Below are positions 22,052-31,300 of a stretch of 64,000 nucleotides of DNA, in pieces. Numbering within the stretch: position 1 is the stretch's first letter; each line of letters starts with the position of its first letter. Origin of the DNA: Gallaecimonas kandeliae (GTDB taxonomy: Bacteria > Pseudomonadota > Gammaproteobacteria > Enterobacterales > Gallaecimonadaceae). Below the pieces are notes generated by a model that made no database searches, was not told the DNA's origin, and saw only the letters and a program-made list of their open reading frames with translations. Position numbers and translations under genes: made by a program. Location of the stretch: contig NZ_CP118480.1 of assembly GCF_030450055.1 (NCBI RefSeq), positions 434,001-498,000 of the forward strand. The letters are read 5' to 3'.

Positions 22052-23796
22052 GCAAGAGGCACGCACGTAACCGCGTCAAGCCCGGCGTCATCAACTGGCG
22101 CCACTTGTTCGCCATCGCTGTGATGGGCGCCGTCTTCACGGCGCTGGTGGCCCGTGCTGCCTATATCCAGGTGATCTCCCCCGACCGGCTGCGCCAGGAA
22201 GGGGACAACCGCTCCCTGCGGGTGACCTCCACCCAGGTGCCGAGGGGCCTCATCACAGACCGCAACGGCGAGGAACTGGCGGTGTCGGTGCCGGTGGATG
22301 CCATCTACGCCGATCCCAAAGTGGTGCTGGACAAGGGCGGCCTGCAGGACAAACGCCGCTGGCAGGCCCTGGCCGAGGTGCTGGGTACCGACGCCCATGA
22401 CCTGATGGACAAGATAAGCTCCGACCCCAGCCGCCGCTTCGTCTACCTGCAGCGCCAGGTGACCCCGGCCATGGCCCACTACGTCAAGGAACTGAAGATC
22501 CCCGGCATCGGCCTGAAGCGGGAATCCAAGCGCTACTACCCCACGGGGGAAGTGGACGCCCACATCATCGGCTTCACCAACATCGACGACCATGGCCTGG
22601 AAGGCATAGAGCGGACCTATGACGATCTGCTGACCGGCACTCCCGGCAAGCGCAAGGTGCGCAAGGACGGCCTGGGCCGGGTGGTGGAATCCCTCGGCAC
22701 CCTGCAGGCGGCGGAGAAGCCCCAGGAACTGCAACTGACCATAGACCAGCGCATCCAGGCCCTGGCCTACCGGGAGCTGAAGAAGGCGGTCAGCTACTAC
22801 GAGGCCACCAGCGGCTCAGTAGTGGTGGTGGACGTGCCTACCGGCGAGGTGCTGGCCATGGCCAACGTGCCCTCCTACAACCCCAACAACCGCACCGACG
22901 TCAAAGCCTATCAGCTGCGCAACCGCGCCATCACCGACGTTTTCGAACCCGGCTCCACCGCCAAGCCCCTGGCCATGATGGCGGCCCTGGACAACGGCGC
23001 CGTCAAGCTGGACCAGAAGATAGACACCAACCCGGGCTGGATGCGCCTGGGCGGTCGCCGGGTGCAGGACCACCGCAACCTCGGCGTCATCGATCTCACC
23101 ACCATCATCGAGAAGTCCTCCAACATGGGCATCGCCAAGCTGGCCCTGGCCCTGCCCAAGGAAGAGCTGCTGGGCACCTACACCAAGTTCGGCTTCGGCT
23201 CCGAAACCGGCATCGACCTGGTGGGGGAATCTGCCGGCCTCTTCCAGTACGACAGGCCGCGCTGGTCCGAATTCGAGCTGGCCACCCTGGCTTTCGGCTA
23301 CTCCATCAGCGTCACCCCGGCCCAACTGGCCCGCGCCTACGCCACCCTGGGCAACGAAGGCCGCCGCCTGCCCCTGTCCATCATCAAGGGCCTGCCCCAT
23401 CCTCCGGCCGAGCAGGTGGTCAAGCCCAAGGTGGCCAGGGAAGTGCTGCACATGATGGAGTCCGTGGTGCGCCCAGGCGGCACGGCGCCCAAGGCCGCCG
23501 TACCCGGTTACCGGGTGGCGGGCAAGACGGGCACGGCCCGCAAGGCCGTGGCCGGCGGCTACGGCAACGAATACGTGGCCAGCTTTGCCGGCCTGGCGCC
23601 GGCCTCCCATCCCAAGCTGGCCATAGTGGTGATGATCAACGAACCCAGCGGCGACCTCTATTACGGCGGCGACGTGGCGGCTCCGGTGTTCTCCAGCGTC
23701 ATGGGCGGCGCCTTGTCGCTGCTCAACGTCACACCGGACGCCATCACACCCGACATGAGGGTGGCCGCAAGCGACAAGGAGATGCACCGTGGCTGA
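22048..23796 (+). CDS. ftsI: Septal transpeptidase FtsI (PBP3)
   Basis: FtsI crosslinks peptidoglycan at the septum as the partner of FtsW. It has 582 residues with one N-terminal transmembrane helix (about 20-40), the non-catalytic PBP dimerisation domain and a transpeptidase domain with the three penicillin-binding motifs: STAK (303-306, nucleophile Ser303), SSN (357-359) and KTG (493-495). It overlaps murE by eight bases. Confidence 0.97.
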   Translation: MSKRHARNRVKPGVINWRHLFAIAVMGAVFTALVARAAYIQVISPDRLRQEGDNRSLRVTSTQVPRGLITDRNGEELAVSVPVDAIYADPKVVLDKGGLQDKRRWQALAEVLGTDAHDLMDKISSDPSRRFVYLQRQVTPAMAHYVKELKIPGIGLKRESKRYYPTGEVDAHIIGFTNIDDHGLEGIERTYDDLLTGTPGKRKVRKDGLGRVVESLGTLQAAEKPQELQLTIDQRIQALAYRELKKAVSYYEATSGSVVVVDVPTGEVLAMANVPSYNPNNRTDVKAYQLRNRAITDVFEPGSTAKPLAMMAALDNGAVKLDQKIDTNPGWMRLGGRRVQDHRNLGVIDLTTIIEKSSNMGIAKLALALPKEELLGTYTKFGFGSETGIDLVGESAGLFQYDRPRWSEFELATLAFGYSISVTPAQLARAYATLGNEGRRLPLSIIKGLPHPPAEQVVKPKVAREVLHMMESVVRPGGTAPKAAVPGYRVAGKTGTARKAVAGGYGNEYVASFAGLAPASHPKLAIVVMINEPSGDLYYGGDVAAPVFSSVMGGALSLLNVTPDAITPDMRVAASDKEMHRG

Positions 23797-25270
23797 TTGG
23801 ACCCTGCAGCAACTGCTTTCGCCCTGGTGTGACCTGGACAGCCAGGTGGCCGTGACCGACCTGAGCCTGGATTCCCGCCAGGCCGGCCCCGGCTGCCTCT
23901 TTGTCGCCATACCCGGCCACCAGGTGGACGGCCGCGACTTCATCGACCAGGCCCTGGAGCGGGGCGCCAGTGCCGTGCTGGCGGAAGGGGAAGAAGCTGG
24001 CCTCAGCCTGCGTGGCGGCAAGCCCCTGGTGACCCTGCCCGACCTGCGCCGGCGGCTGTCCGCCATCGCCTGGCGCTTCTTCGGCGAGCCGGCCATCCTG
24101 CCGGTGGGCATCACCGGCACCAACGGCAAGACCACCACTTCGCAATTGTTGGCCCAGCTCTGTGACAAGCTGGACAGGCCGGCCGGCATCGTCGGCACCC
24201 TGGGCGCGGGCCGCTTCAACGCCCTCGAGCCAGCCCTCAACACCACCCCGGACGCCATAGGGGTGGCCAGGACCCTGGCCGGCCTTGCCGCCCAGGGTTG
24301 CCAGGTGGCGGCCATGGAAGTGTCCAGCCACGCCCTGATGCAGGGCCGGGTCAGCGCAGTGCCATACAAGGTGGCGGTTTTCACCAACCTCAGCCGCGAT
24401 CACCTGGACTACCACGGCACCCTGGGGGCCTATGCCGCCGCCAAGGCCCAGCTCTTCGACTGGCCGACCTTGGACGCCTCCGTCATCAACGCCGACGACC
24501 CCCTGGGGGAAGCCTGGCTACGTGAGCGCAAAGGCCGCCAGCACTGCATCGCCTTCGGTCTTTCGCCGTTGGATCCCGACATCGCCGACCAGGTGCTCTT
24601 TGTGACCGACGTGCGCCCCCATTTGGGCGGCGTGCGGGCCCGGGTGCTGGGCAGCTTCGGCGAGGCCGAGCTGGCCTCGCCGCTGCTGGGCCTGTTCAAC
24701 CTCTCCAACCTGCTGGCGGCCATCGCCGCCGGCCTGGCCCTGGGCCTGCCTTTGGACGAACTCTGCGCCGCCGCCACCTTCGTCAAGGCCGTCACAGGCC
24801 GCATGCAGACCATTGAGAAACCAGGAAAGCCGCTGGTGGTGGTGGACTATGCCCACACCCCCGACGCTCTGGAAGTGGCCCTCAAGGCATTGCGCTTCCA
24901 CACCAAGGGCAAGCTCTGGTGCGTCTTCGGCTGCGGCGGCGACAGGGATCCGGGCAAGCGCCCCCTGATGACCCAAGCCGTGGCCAGGGGCGCCGATATC
25001 GGCGTGCTGACGGCGGACAATCCCCGCTCCGAGGATCCCATGGCCATCATTCAGCAGATGTTGGCAGGCGGCCATTATGGTGACGCCATGCAGGTGGTGG
25101 CGGACCGTCGGGACGCCATCCGCCATGCCATCTCAATGGCGGCGCCGGGGGACCTGGTGTTGGTGGCCGGCAAGGGCCACGAGGATTACCAGGAGATCCG
25201 AGGCCGCCGCCTGCCCTTTAGCGATATCGAGGAAGTCCAGCGAGTGCTGGACGAGGAGGCGTCATGCTGA
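23789..25270 (+). CDS. murE: UDP-MurNAc-tripeptide synthetase MurE
   Basis: MurE adds meso-diaminopimelate to UDP-MurNAc-L-Ala-D-Glu. It has 493 residues (E. coli 495). The ATP loop TGTNGKTTT is at about 109-117, and the DNPR motif near residue 410 marks specificity for meso-DAP rather than lysine. The start is GTG at 23789, eight bases inside ftsI, chosen because homology begins there. It overlaps murF by seven bases. Confidence 0.96.
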   Translation: MADWTLQQLLSPWCDLDSQVAVTDLSLDSRQAGPGCLFVAIPGHQVDGRDFIDQALERGASAVLAEGEEAGLSLRGGKPLVTLPDLRRRLSAIAWRFFGEPAILPVGITGTNGKTTTSQLLAQLCDKLDRPAGIVGTLGAGRFNALEPALNTTPDAIGVARTLAGLAAQGCQVAAMEVSSHALMQGRVSAVPYKVAVFTNLSRDHLDYHGTLGAYAAAKAQLFDWPTLDASVINADDPLGEAWLRERKGRQHCIAFGLSPLDPDIADQVLFVTDVRPHLGGVRARVLGSFGEAELASPLLGLFNLSNLLAAIAAGLALGLPLDELCAAATFVKAVTGRMQTIEKPGKPLVVVDYAHTPDALEVALKALRFHTKGKLWCVFGCGGDRDPGKRPLMTQAVARGADIGVLTADNPRSEDPMAIIQQMLAGGHYGDAMQVVADRRDAIRHAISMAAPGDLVLVAGKGHEDYQEIRGRRLPFSDIEEVQRVLDEEASC

Positions 25271-26673
25271 ACCTGCCCCTGTCGGAAATTGCCAAGGCCC
25301 TGGACGCCGAGCTGGTGGGCCAGGACCTGACCATCAGCCTGGTCAGCACCGACACCCGCAATCTGCAGGGCGGCGAGCTGTTCATCGCCTTGCAGGGTGA
25401 GCGCTTTGACGCCCACGACTTCATCCAGGACGCCCGCAAAGCCGCGGCATTGGTGGTGAGCCGGCCCGTGGACAGTGTCCAGCCCCAGCTGCTGGTCAAG
25501 GACACCCGCCTGGCCCTGGGCCGCCTGGGCCAGTACCTCAAGGACAAGCTGCATCCCCAGTCCGTGGCCTTGACCGGCTCCTGCGGCAAGACCACCGTCA
25601 AGGAGATGCTGGCCGCCATCCTGGCCCAGGTCGGCCCCGTACTGGCCACCCAGGGCAACTTCAACAACGACATAGGCGTGCCCCTGACGCTGCTGCGCCT
25701 CGAGCCACAGCACCGGTTCGGCGTCTTCGAGCTGGGTGCCAACCACGAAGGGGAGATCGCCTACACCGCCTCCCTGGTCAACGCCGACGTGGTGCTGGTC
25801 AACAACGTGGCCCCCACCCATCTGCAAGGCTTCGGCACCCTGGCCGGCATAGCCCGCGCCAAGGGCGAGATCTACGGCGCCCTCAGGGCCGGCGGCACCG
25901 CCGTCGTCAACCTGGACGACGACTTTGCCCCCGATTGGCTGGCCCAGCTCAAGGACCACAAGGTGCTGACCTTCGGCCACAAGGCCGGGGCCGATGTCAG
26001 CGCCTCGAACATCGTCGACCTGCTGGACGGCGGCAGCCGTTTCGAGCTGCACCTGCCCGGCCAAAGCCTGGCAGTGACCATGCCGCTGCCCGGCCAAAGC
26101 CTGGCAGTGACCATGCCGCTGCCCGGCCTGCACAACGTGGCCAACGCCATGGCCGCGGCGGCCTGCGCCTATGCCCTGGGCATCGACGCCAAGGCCATAG
26201 CGGCGGGGCTGGCTCAGGTCAGGCCCGTTCCCGGTCGCCTCAACATCAGGGCCCTGGCCCACGGCCGCCTCATCGACGACACCTACAACGCCTCTGTGGG
26301 GGCCGTGCGCGCCGCTATCGACGCCCTGGCCCGCTACCCGGGCCGGCGGGTGCTGGTGCTGGGGGATCTCGGCGAGCTGGGGGAAAAGGCCCGGCACTAC
26401 CATGCCGAACTGGGCCACTACGCCAAGGAAATGGGCATAGACAACCTCTTCACCCTGGGGGTGCTGAGCCAGGCGGCCAGCGACGCCTTCGGCCTTGGGG
26501 CCGGGCATTACGACAACAGGGAAGGGCTGGTCTCCAGCCTGGCCCAGGCCTTGGCGGCAGAGACGGCCGAGGTCAGCATCTTGGTTAAAGGCGCGCGCAG
26601 TTCGCGCATGGAGTTGGTAGTGGATTTGATAGCGGCGAGCCGGTTGGCGGCTCCTGAGGGCCTGGCATGTTAG
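25264..26673 (+). CDS. murF: UDP-MurNAc-pentapeptide synthetase MurF
   Basis: MurF adds the D-Ala-D-Ala dipeptide to complete the cytoplasmic stem peptide. It has 469 residues against 452 in E. coli. The ATP loop [12 protein letters not shown] is near residue 105. The protein contains an exact tandem duplication of 11 residues, [11 protein letters not shown] at 264-274 and again at 275-285, right before the conserved [15 protein letters not shown] segment. The reading frame is open throughout, so the gene is probably functional. It overlaps murE and mraY by seven bases. Confidence 0.96.
   Translation: MLNLPLSEIAKALDAELVGQDLTISLVSTDTRNLQGGELFIALQGERFDAHDFIQDARKAAALVVSRPVDSVQPQLLVKDTRLALGRLGQYLKDKLHPQSVALTGSCGKTTVKEMLAAILAQVGPVLATQGNFNNDIGVPLTLLRLEPQHRFGVFELGANHEGEIAYTASLVNADVVLVNNVAPTHLQGFGTLAGIARAKGEIYGALRAGGTAVVNLDDDFAPDWLAQLKDHKVLTFGHKAGADVSASNIVDLLDGGSRFELHLPGQSLAVTMPLPGQSLAVTMPLPGLHNVANAMAAAACAYALGIDAKAIAAGLAQVRPVPGRLNIRALAHGRLIDDTYNASVGAVRAAIDALARYPGRRVLVLGDLGELGEKARHYHAELGHYAKEMGIDNLFTLGVLSQAASDAFGLGAGHYDNREGLVSSLAQALAAETAEVSILVKGARSSRMELVVDLIAASRLAAPEGLAC
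26053..26128 (+). repeat. 33-base tandem duplication in murF
   Basis: Two identical 33-base units (26053-26085 and 26086-26118) are followed by the first ten bases of a third (26119-26128). The unit begins CTGCCCGGCCAAAGCCTGG and is in frame, so it adds exactly 11 residues to MurF. Confidence 0.97.
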
Positions 26674-27746
26674 TCTGGCTGGCGGAATACCTCGCCCATT
26701 ACATCAATGGGTTCCATGTCTTTTCCTACCTGACGTTCAGGGCCATCTTGAGTGCCCTGACGGCGCTGATCCTGTCCGTCTACATGGGGCCGCGCCTCAT
26801 CAAGGCCCTGGTGCGCCTGCAGGTGGGCCAGACGGTCCGCGACGACGGCCCCCAGTCCCACCTCTCCAAGTCCGGTACCCCCACCATGGGCGGCATCATG
26901 ATACTGCTGTCGGTGACGGTGGCTGCCTTGGCCTGGGCCAACCTGGACAACGTCTATGTCTGGGTGGTGCTCTTCGTGCTGCTCTCCTACGGCGCCATCG
27001 GCTTCGTGGACGACTACCGCAAGGTGGTGCGCAAGGATCCCAAGGGCCTCATCGCCCGTTGGAAGTACTTCTGGCAGTCGGTGGTGGCCCTGGGCGTGGC
27101 TTTCTTCCTCTATGTCCAGGCCAGGCCCGAGGAAACCCAGCTGGTGCTGCCCTTCCTCAAGGACGTGATGCCCCAGCTCGGGCTCTTCTACATAGTGCTG
27201 ACCTACTTCGTGATGGTGGGCACCTCCAACGCCGTCAACCTCACCGACGGCCTGGACGGCCTGGCCATCATGCCCACCGTCATGGTGGCGGCGGCCTTCG
27301 CCCTCATCGCCTATGTCACCGGCAACGTCAACTTCGCCAATTACCTGCACATCCCCTATGTGCCCCAGGCCTCCGAGCTGGTGATCCTCTGCACCGCCCT
27401 GGTGGGAGCCGGCCTCGGCTTCCTCTGGTTCAACACCTACCCGGCCCAGGTGTTCATGGGGGACGTGGGTTCCCTGGCCTTGGGCGGCACCCTCGGCATC
27501 ATCGCCGTGCTGGTGCGCCAGGAAATTTTGCTGGTGATCATGGGCGGCGTCTTCGTCATGGAGACGGTGTCGGTGATCCTGCAGGTGGGCTCCTACAAGC
27601 TGCGCGGCCAGCGCATCTTCCGTATGGCGCCCATCCACCACCATTACGAACTCAAAGGCTGGCCTGAGCCCAGGGTGATAGTCCGTTTCTGGATAATCTC
27701 CCTGATCCTGGTGCTGATCGGCCTGGCAACCTTGAAGGTGCGCTGA
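26667..27746 (+). CDS. mraY: Phospho-MurNAc-pentapeptide transferase MraY
   Basis: MraY transfers phospho-MurNAc-pentapeptide to undecaprenyl phosphate, forming lipid I at the inner membrane. It has 359 residues (E. coli 360) and about ten transmembrane helices. The catalytic segments [19 protein letters not shown], and [12 protein letters not shown] with the terminal [14 protein letters not shown] are intact. The TGA overlaps the murD ATG by one base. Confidence 0.97.
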   Translation: MLVWLAEYLAHYINGFHVFSYLTFRAILSALTALILSVYMGPRLIKALVRLQVGQTVRDDGPQSHLSKSGTPTMGGIMILLSVTVAALAWANLDNVYVWVVLFVLLSYGAIGFVDDYRKVVRKDPKGLIARWKYFWQSVVALGVAFFLYVQARPEETQLVLPFLKDVMPQLGLFYIVLTYFVMVGTSNAVNLTDGLDGLAIMPTVMVAAAFALIAYVTGNVNFANYLHIPYVPQASELVILCTALVGAGLGFLWFNTYPAQVFMGDVGSLALGGTLGIIAVLVRQEILLVIMGGVFVMETVSVILQVGSYKLRGQRIFRMAPIHHHYELKGWPEPRVIVRFWIISLILVLIGLATLKVR

Positions 27747-28993
27747 TGATAGGGGTCGTGGGTCTGGGACTGAGCGGTATGGCGACCATCTCCTGGCTGA
27801 AGGCCAGGGGCCTGGCCGTGCATGCCTTCGACACCCGCGACAATCCGCCGGGCCTGGCCCAGCTGCCGAGCGACGTGCCCGTCACTTTGGGGCCCCTGGA
27901 CGCCGCCAAGCTCAGCCAGTGCCATTACCTGGTGCTGAGCCCGGGCCTGGCCAAGGACGTGCCAGCCATCCAAGATGCCGGCGTCGAGGTGCTGGGGGAC
28001 GTGGAGCTTTTCGCCCGCTCGGTCGAGGCCCCCGTCATCGCCATCACCGGCTCCAACGGCAAGAGCACAGTCACCACCCTGGTGGGGGACATGGCGGCCA
28101 GGGCCGGCATCAAGGTGGCGGTAGGGGGCAACATAGGGGTGCCCGTGCTGGCCCTGCCCATGGACGCCGAGCTCTATGTGCTGGAGCTGTCCAGCTTCCA
28201 GTTGGAGACCACCTCCAGCCTCAAGGCGGTGGCGGCCACCATCCTCAACCTGAGCCCGGATCACCTGGACCGTTACGACGGCATGGCCGGTTACGCTCGC
28301 GCCAAGCAGCGCATCTATGAGCATGCCGAGCACTGCATCTACAACAGCGACGACAAGGCGACCCGGCCTGCCAAGGGCGGCGTCAGCTTCGGCGAACAGG
28401 GCCAGTACCACCTGGCCGACGGCTGGCTGAGCAAGGGCGAGACGCCCCTTATCCGCAGTTCCGATGTGTGCTTGCTGGGCCGCCACAACCACTTCAACGC
28501 CCTGGCGGCCCTGGCCTTGGGAGAGGCGGCCGGCATTCCCCTGGCCGCCATGCTGGAGAGCCTCAAGCACTTCGGCGGCCTGCCACACCGCTGCGAGCCG
28601 GTGGCCGACAAGGGCGGGGTGCGCTTCGTCAACGACTCCAAGGCCACCAACCTCGGCTCCACCGAGGCGGCCCTGGACGGCTTTGCCGATATCCCTGGCG
28701 ACATCATCCTGCTGGCCGGCGGTGACGCCAAGGGCGCGGATCTCAGCCCGCTCAAGGCGCGCCTCGGCAAGGTGCGCGAGCTTATCTGCTTCGGCAAGGA
28801 CGGCGCCGCCATCGCCGCCCTCAAGGCCGGCTGCCACCTGGTGGCGAGCCTCGACGAGGCGGTGCCCCTGGCCGCCAGCCTGGCCAAGGCAGGCGACCTG
28901 GTGCTGCTGTCTCCGGCCTGTGCCAGCCTGGACCAGTTCAAGAACTTCGAGGCGCGGGGCGCGCGCTTTCGCGAACTGGTGGAGGCCCTATGA
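27746..28993 (+). CDS. murD: UDP-MurNAc-L-Ala:D-Glu ligase MurD
   Basis: MurD adds D-glutamate to UDP-MurNAc-L-Ala. It has 415 residues, shorter than E. coli (438). The ATP loop TGSNGKST is at about 101-108, and LSSFQLETT and NDSKATNLGSTEAAL are present. The N-terminus begins directly at the first beta strand ([11 protein letters not shown]), lacking about eight residues seen in E. coli; no in-frame start is available upstream, and the ATG overlaps the mraY stop. The C-terminal LLSPACASLDQFKNFEARG is intact. Confidence 0.95.
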   Translation: MIGVVGLGLSGMATISWLKARGLAVHAFDTRDNPPGLAQLPSDVPVTLGPLDAAKLSQCHYLVLSPGLAKDVPAIQDAGVEVLGDVELFARSVEAPVIAITGSNGKSTVTTLVGDMAARAGIKVAVGGNIGVPVLALPMDAELYVLELSSFQLETTSSLKAVAATILNLSPDHLDRYDGMAGYARAKQRIYEHAEHCIYNSDDKATRPAKGGVSFGEQGQYHLADGWLSKGETPLIRSSDVCLLGRHNHFNALAALALGEAAGIPLAAMLESLKHFGGLPHRCEPVADKGGVRFVNDSKATNLGSTEAALDGFADIPGDIILLAGGDAKGADLSPLKARLGKVRELICFGKDGAAIAALKAGCHLVASLDEAVPLAASLAKAGDLVLLSPACASLDQFKNFEARGARFRELVEAL

Positions 28994-30156
28994 TCGCCAT
29001 GCTGCGTGAGCGCTTCTTCCAGAGCGAGGCCGAACCGGCCCTCTACGACCGCGGCCTTATCGCAGTAGTGCTGGGGCTGATGGCCTTCGGCTGGGTGATG
29101 ATCGCCTCGGCCTCCATGCCGGAGGCGACCCGCCTCACCGGCGATCCTTTCCATTTCATCTACCGCGAGACGGCCTTCGTGCTGGGGGCCCTGGTGCTGG
29201 CGGTGATCACCCTGCAGATCCCCATCGCTGTCTGGGCCAGGTTCAACGGCTACCTGCTGCTGGCGGCCATGGGCATGCTGGCGGTGGTGCTGGTGGTGGG
29301 CCACTCGGTGAACGGCGCCACCCGCTGGATAGCCATAGGCCCCATACACCTCCAGGCCGCCGAGCCGGCCAAGCTGTTCCTCTTCGCCTATCTCTCCGGC
29401 TACCTGGTGCGCCGCCACCAGGAAGTGCGGGAAAACCTAGTGGGCTTCTTGAAGCCCCTGGGGGTCTTCTTCCTGATGGCGCTGATGCTGCTGATGCAGC
29501 CCGACCTCGGCACCGTAGTGGTGATGCTGGTCACCACCCTGGGCCTGTTGTTCCTGGCCGGCGCCCGGGTCTGGCAGTTCATCGCCATGATCATCATGGG
29601 GGTCGCGGCCCTGGTGCTGCTGGTGGTCACCGAGCCCTACCGCATGAAGCGGGTCACCGGCTTCCTCGACCCCTGGGCCGACCCCTTCGGCACCGGCTAC
29701 CAGCTGACCCAGTCCTTGATGGCCTTCGGCCGCGGCGGCCTGACCGGCCAGGGTCTCGGCAACTCCATCCTCAAGATGGAATACCTGCCCGAGGCCCACA
29801 CCGACTTCATCATGGCCATAGTGGCCGAGGAGCTGGGTTTCGTGGCCATAGCCCTGCTGATGCTGGTCGTCTTCTGGGTGGTGCTGCGGGCCCTGAAGAT
29901 AGGCCGCGACGCCATGGCCAACGAGCGCTTCTTCGAGGGCTTCTTCGCCTACGCCATCGCCATCTGGGTCGCCTTCCAGGCGGCCGTGAACCTGGGGGTG
30001 GCGGCCGGTGCCTTCCCCACCAAGGGCCTGACCATGCCGCTGGTGAGTTACGGCGGCTCCAGCCTCTGGATCATGACCATAGCCCTGATGGTGCTGGTGC
30101 GTATCGACCATGAAGGCCGCCTGGCCGGCCAGCAGGCCAGGGGAGGCCGCTCATGA
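28990..30156 (+). CDS. ftsW: Septal peptidoglycan polymerase FtsW
   Basis: FtsW is the SEDS-family glycosyltransferase that polymerises septal glycan together with FtsI. It has 388 residues and about ten transmembrane helices. The SEDS segments PAEPAKLFLFAYLSGYLVRR-like (here QAAEPAKLFLFAYLSGYL), GYQLTQSLMAFGRGG and PLVSYGGSS are present. It overlaps murD by four bases. Its last codons (QARGGRS-stop) are duplicated 83 bases downstream, just before murG. Confidence 0.96.
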   Translation: MIAMLRERFFQSEAEPALYDRGLIAVVLGLMAFGWVMIASASMPEATRLTGDPFHFIYRETAFVLGALVLAVITLQIPIAVWARFNGYLLLAAMGMLAVVLVVGHSVNGATRWIAIGPIHLQAAEPAKLFLFAYLSGYLVRRHQEVRENLVGFLKPLGVFFLMALMLLMQPDLGTVVVMLVTTLGLLFLAGARVWQFIAMIIMGVAALVLLVVTEPYRMKRVTGFLDPWADPFGTGYQLTQSLMAFGRGGLTGQGLGNSILKMEYLPEAHTDFIMAIVAEELGFVAIALLMLVVFWVVLRALKIGRDAMANERFFEGFFAYAIAIWVAFQAAVNLGVAAGAFPTKGLTMPLVSYGGSSLWIMTIALMVLVRIDHEGRLAGQQARGGRS

Positions 30157-30261
30157 AAAGACTGATGGTGATGCCAGTGGGTATCAGCGGCGGCCGCCGC
30201 CTGGCAGGGCTAAACGAAGCCAGGGGAGGCCGCTCATGAAACGTCTGATGGTGATGGCCGG
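30136..30261 (+). repeat. Imperfect duplication of the ftsW/murG junction
   Basis: The sequence running from the end of ftsW through its ribosome site and the start of murG occurs twice, at 30136 and at 30219, an offset of 83 bases. The first 23 bases (including AGGGGAGG and the overlapping ATGA) are identical. The next 18 bases, through CTGATGGTGATG, differ at two positions, and after that small insertions and deletions break the match. Confidence 0.93.
30153..30239 (+). CDS. 28-codon mini-ORF between ftsW and murG
   Basis: This open frame of 28 codons begins MKRLMVM like murG and ends EARGGRS like ftsW. It results from the local duplication, with a frame slip after the seventh codon. It has a strong ribosome site (AGGGGAGG), its ATG overlaps the ftsW stop, and its TGA overlaps the murG ATG (ATGA at both ends). 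I infer it acts, if at all, as a translational relay between ftsW and murG rather than as a working peptide. Confidence 0.5.
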   Translation: MKRLMVMPVGISGGRRLAGLNEARGGRS

Positions 30262-31300
30262 TGGTACCGGCGGGCACATATTCCCGGCCCTGGCCGTGGC
30301 CCAGCAGCTACAGAAGGAAGGCTGGTTGGTGGATTGGCTGGGCACCCCCAGCCGCATGGAAGCCGATCTGGTACCCAAGTACGACATCCCCCTGCATTTC
30401 GTACACATCGAAGGGGTGCGCGGCAATGGCCTCAAGCGGCTGCTGGTCACCCCCTTCAAGCTGGTCAAGGCGGTCTGGGATGCCTGGCGCCTCTTCGGCC
30501 GCCTGCAACCGGCCGTGGTGCTGGGCATGGGCGGCTTTGCCTCAGGCCCCGGCGGCATCGCCGCCAGATTGCGTGGCATTCCCCTGGTGCTCCATGAACA
30601 AAACGCCGTGGCCGGTGTCACCAACAGGTACCTGGCCAAGGTGGCCAGCAAGGTGCTGCAGGCCTTCCCCGGCGCCTTCGACAAGGCTCCTGTGGTGGGC
30701 AACCCCATCCGCGAGCTGCTGTTCAAGATCGAGCGCCACCGCCACAGCGGCCCGCTGCGGGTGCTGGTGATCGGCGGCAGCCTGGGCGCCCAGGTCTTCA
30801 ACGAGGTGCTGCCAGAGGCCTTCGCCAAGGCCGGGGTGCCGCTGGATGTCTTCCACCAGACCGGCAAGGGCCGCAGCCAAGCGGTGCAGCAGCGCTACGA
30901 CGAGCTGGGCTTCGAGGCCAAGGTCTCGGACTTCGTGGACGACATGGCCGCCGCCTACGGCTGGGCCGATGTGGCCATCTGCCGGGCCGGCGCCCTGACG
31001 GTCTCAGAACTGGCCGCAGTGGGGCTGCCGTCGATACTGGTGCCCCTGCCTATTGCGGTGGACGACCACCAGACCCAAAATGCCCGCTTCCTCACCGAAC
31101 ACCATGGGGCCCTGCTGCTGCCGCAGCCCCAATTGAATGCCGAACGTGTCGCTTCCCTGTTGCGGGAGTGGCACTACGACCCAGAACAGCTGGCGACGAT
31201 GGGCGAGCAGGCCCACCGCCAGGCCAAACCCGATGCGACCGAGGCCGTGGCCTCGGTCTGCCGGCACTTAGCCGGCTATGAGAAGAGTGAAAGACTATGA
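30236..31300 (+). CDS. murG: Lipid II synthase MurG
   Basis: MurG adds GlcNAc to lipid I to make lipid II on the inner face of the membrane. From the ATG at 30236 it has 354 residues (E. coli 355). The glycine-rich [14 protein letters not shown] opens the protein, the second G-rich loop is [13 protein letters not shown], and [13 protein letters not shown] and [11 protein letters not shown] follow. The start has AGGGGAGG nine bases upstream and overlaps the mini-ORF stop. The open frame extends further upstream only through duplicated DNA. It overlaps murC by four bases. Confidence 0.97.
   Translation: MKRLMVMAGGTGGHIFPALAVAQQLQKEGWLVDWLGTPSRMEADLVPKYDIPLHFVHIEGVRGNGLKRLLVTPFKLVKAVWDAWRLFGRLQPAVVLGMGGFASGPGGIAARLRGIPLVLHEQNAVAGVTNRYLAKVASKVLQAFPGAFDKAPVVGNPIRELLFKIERHRHSGPLRVLVIGGSLGAQVFNEVLPEAFAKAGVPLDVFHQTGKGRSQAVQQRYDELGFEAKVSDFVDDMAAAYGWADVAICRAGALTVSELAAVGLPSILVPLPIAVDDHQTQNARFLTEHHGALLLPQPQLNAERVASLLREWHYDPEQLATMGEQAHRQAKPDATEAVASVCRHLAGYEKSERL

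Noticed and set aside
20488-22734. 748-codon open frame on the minus strand opposite mraZ-rsmH-ftsL-ftsI
   Set aside because: Same codon-bias shadow; it runs across four well-identified genes and has no ribosome site or family motif.
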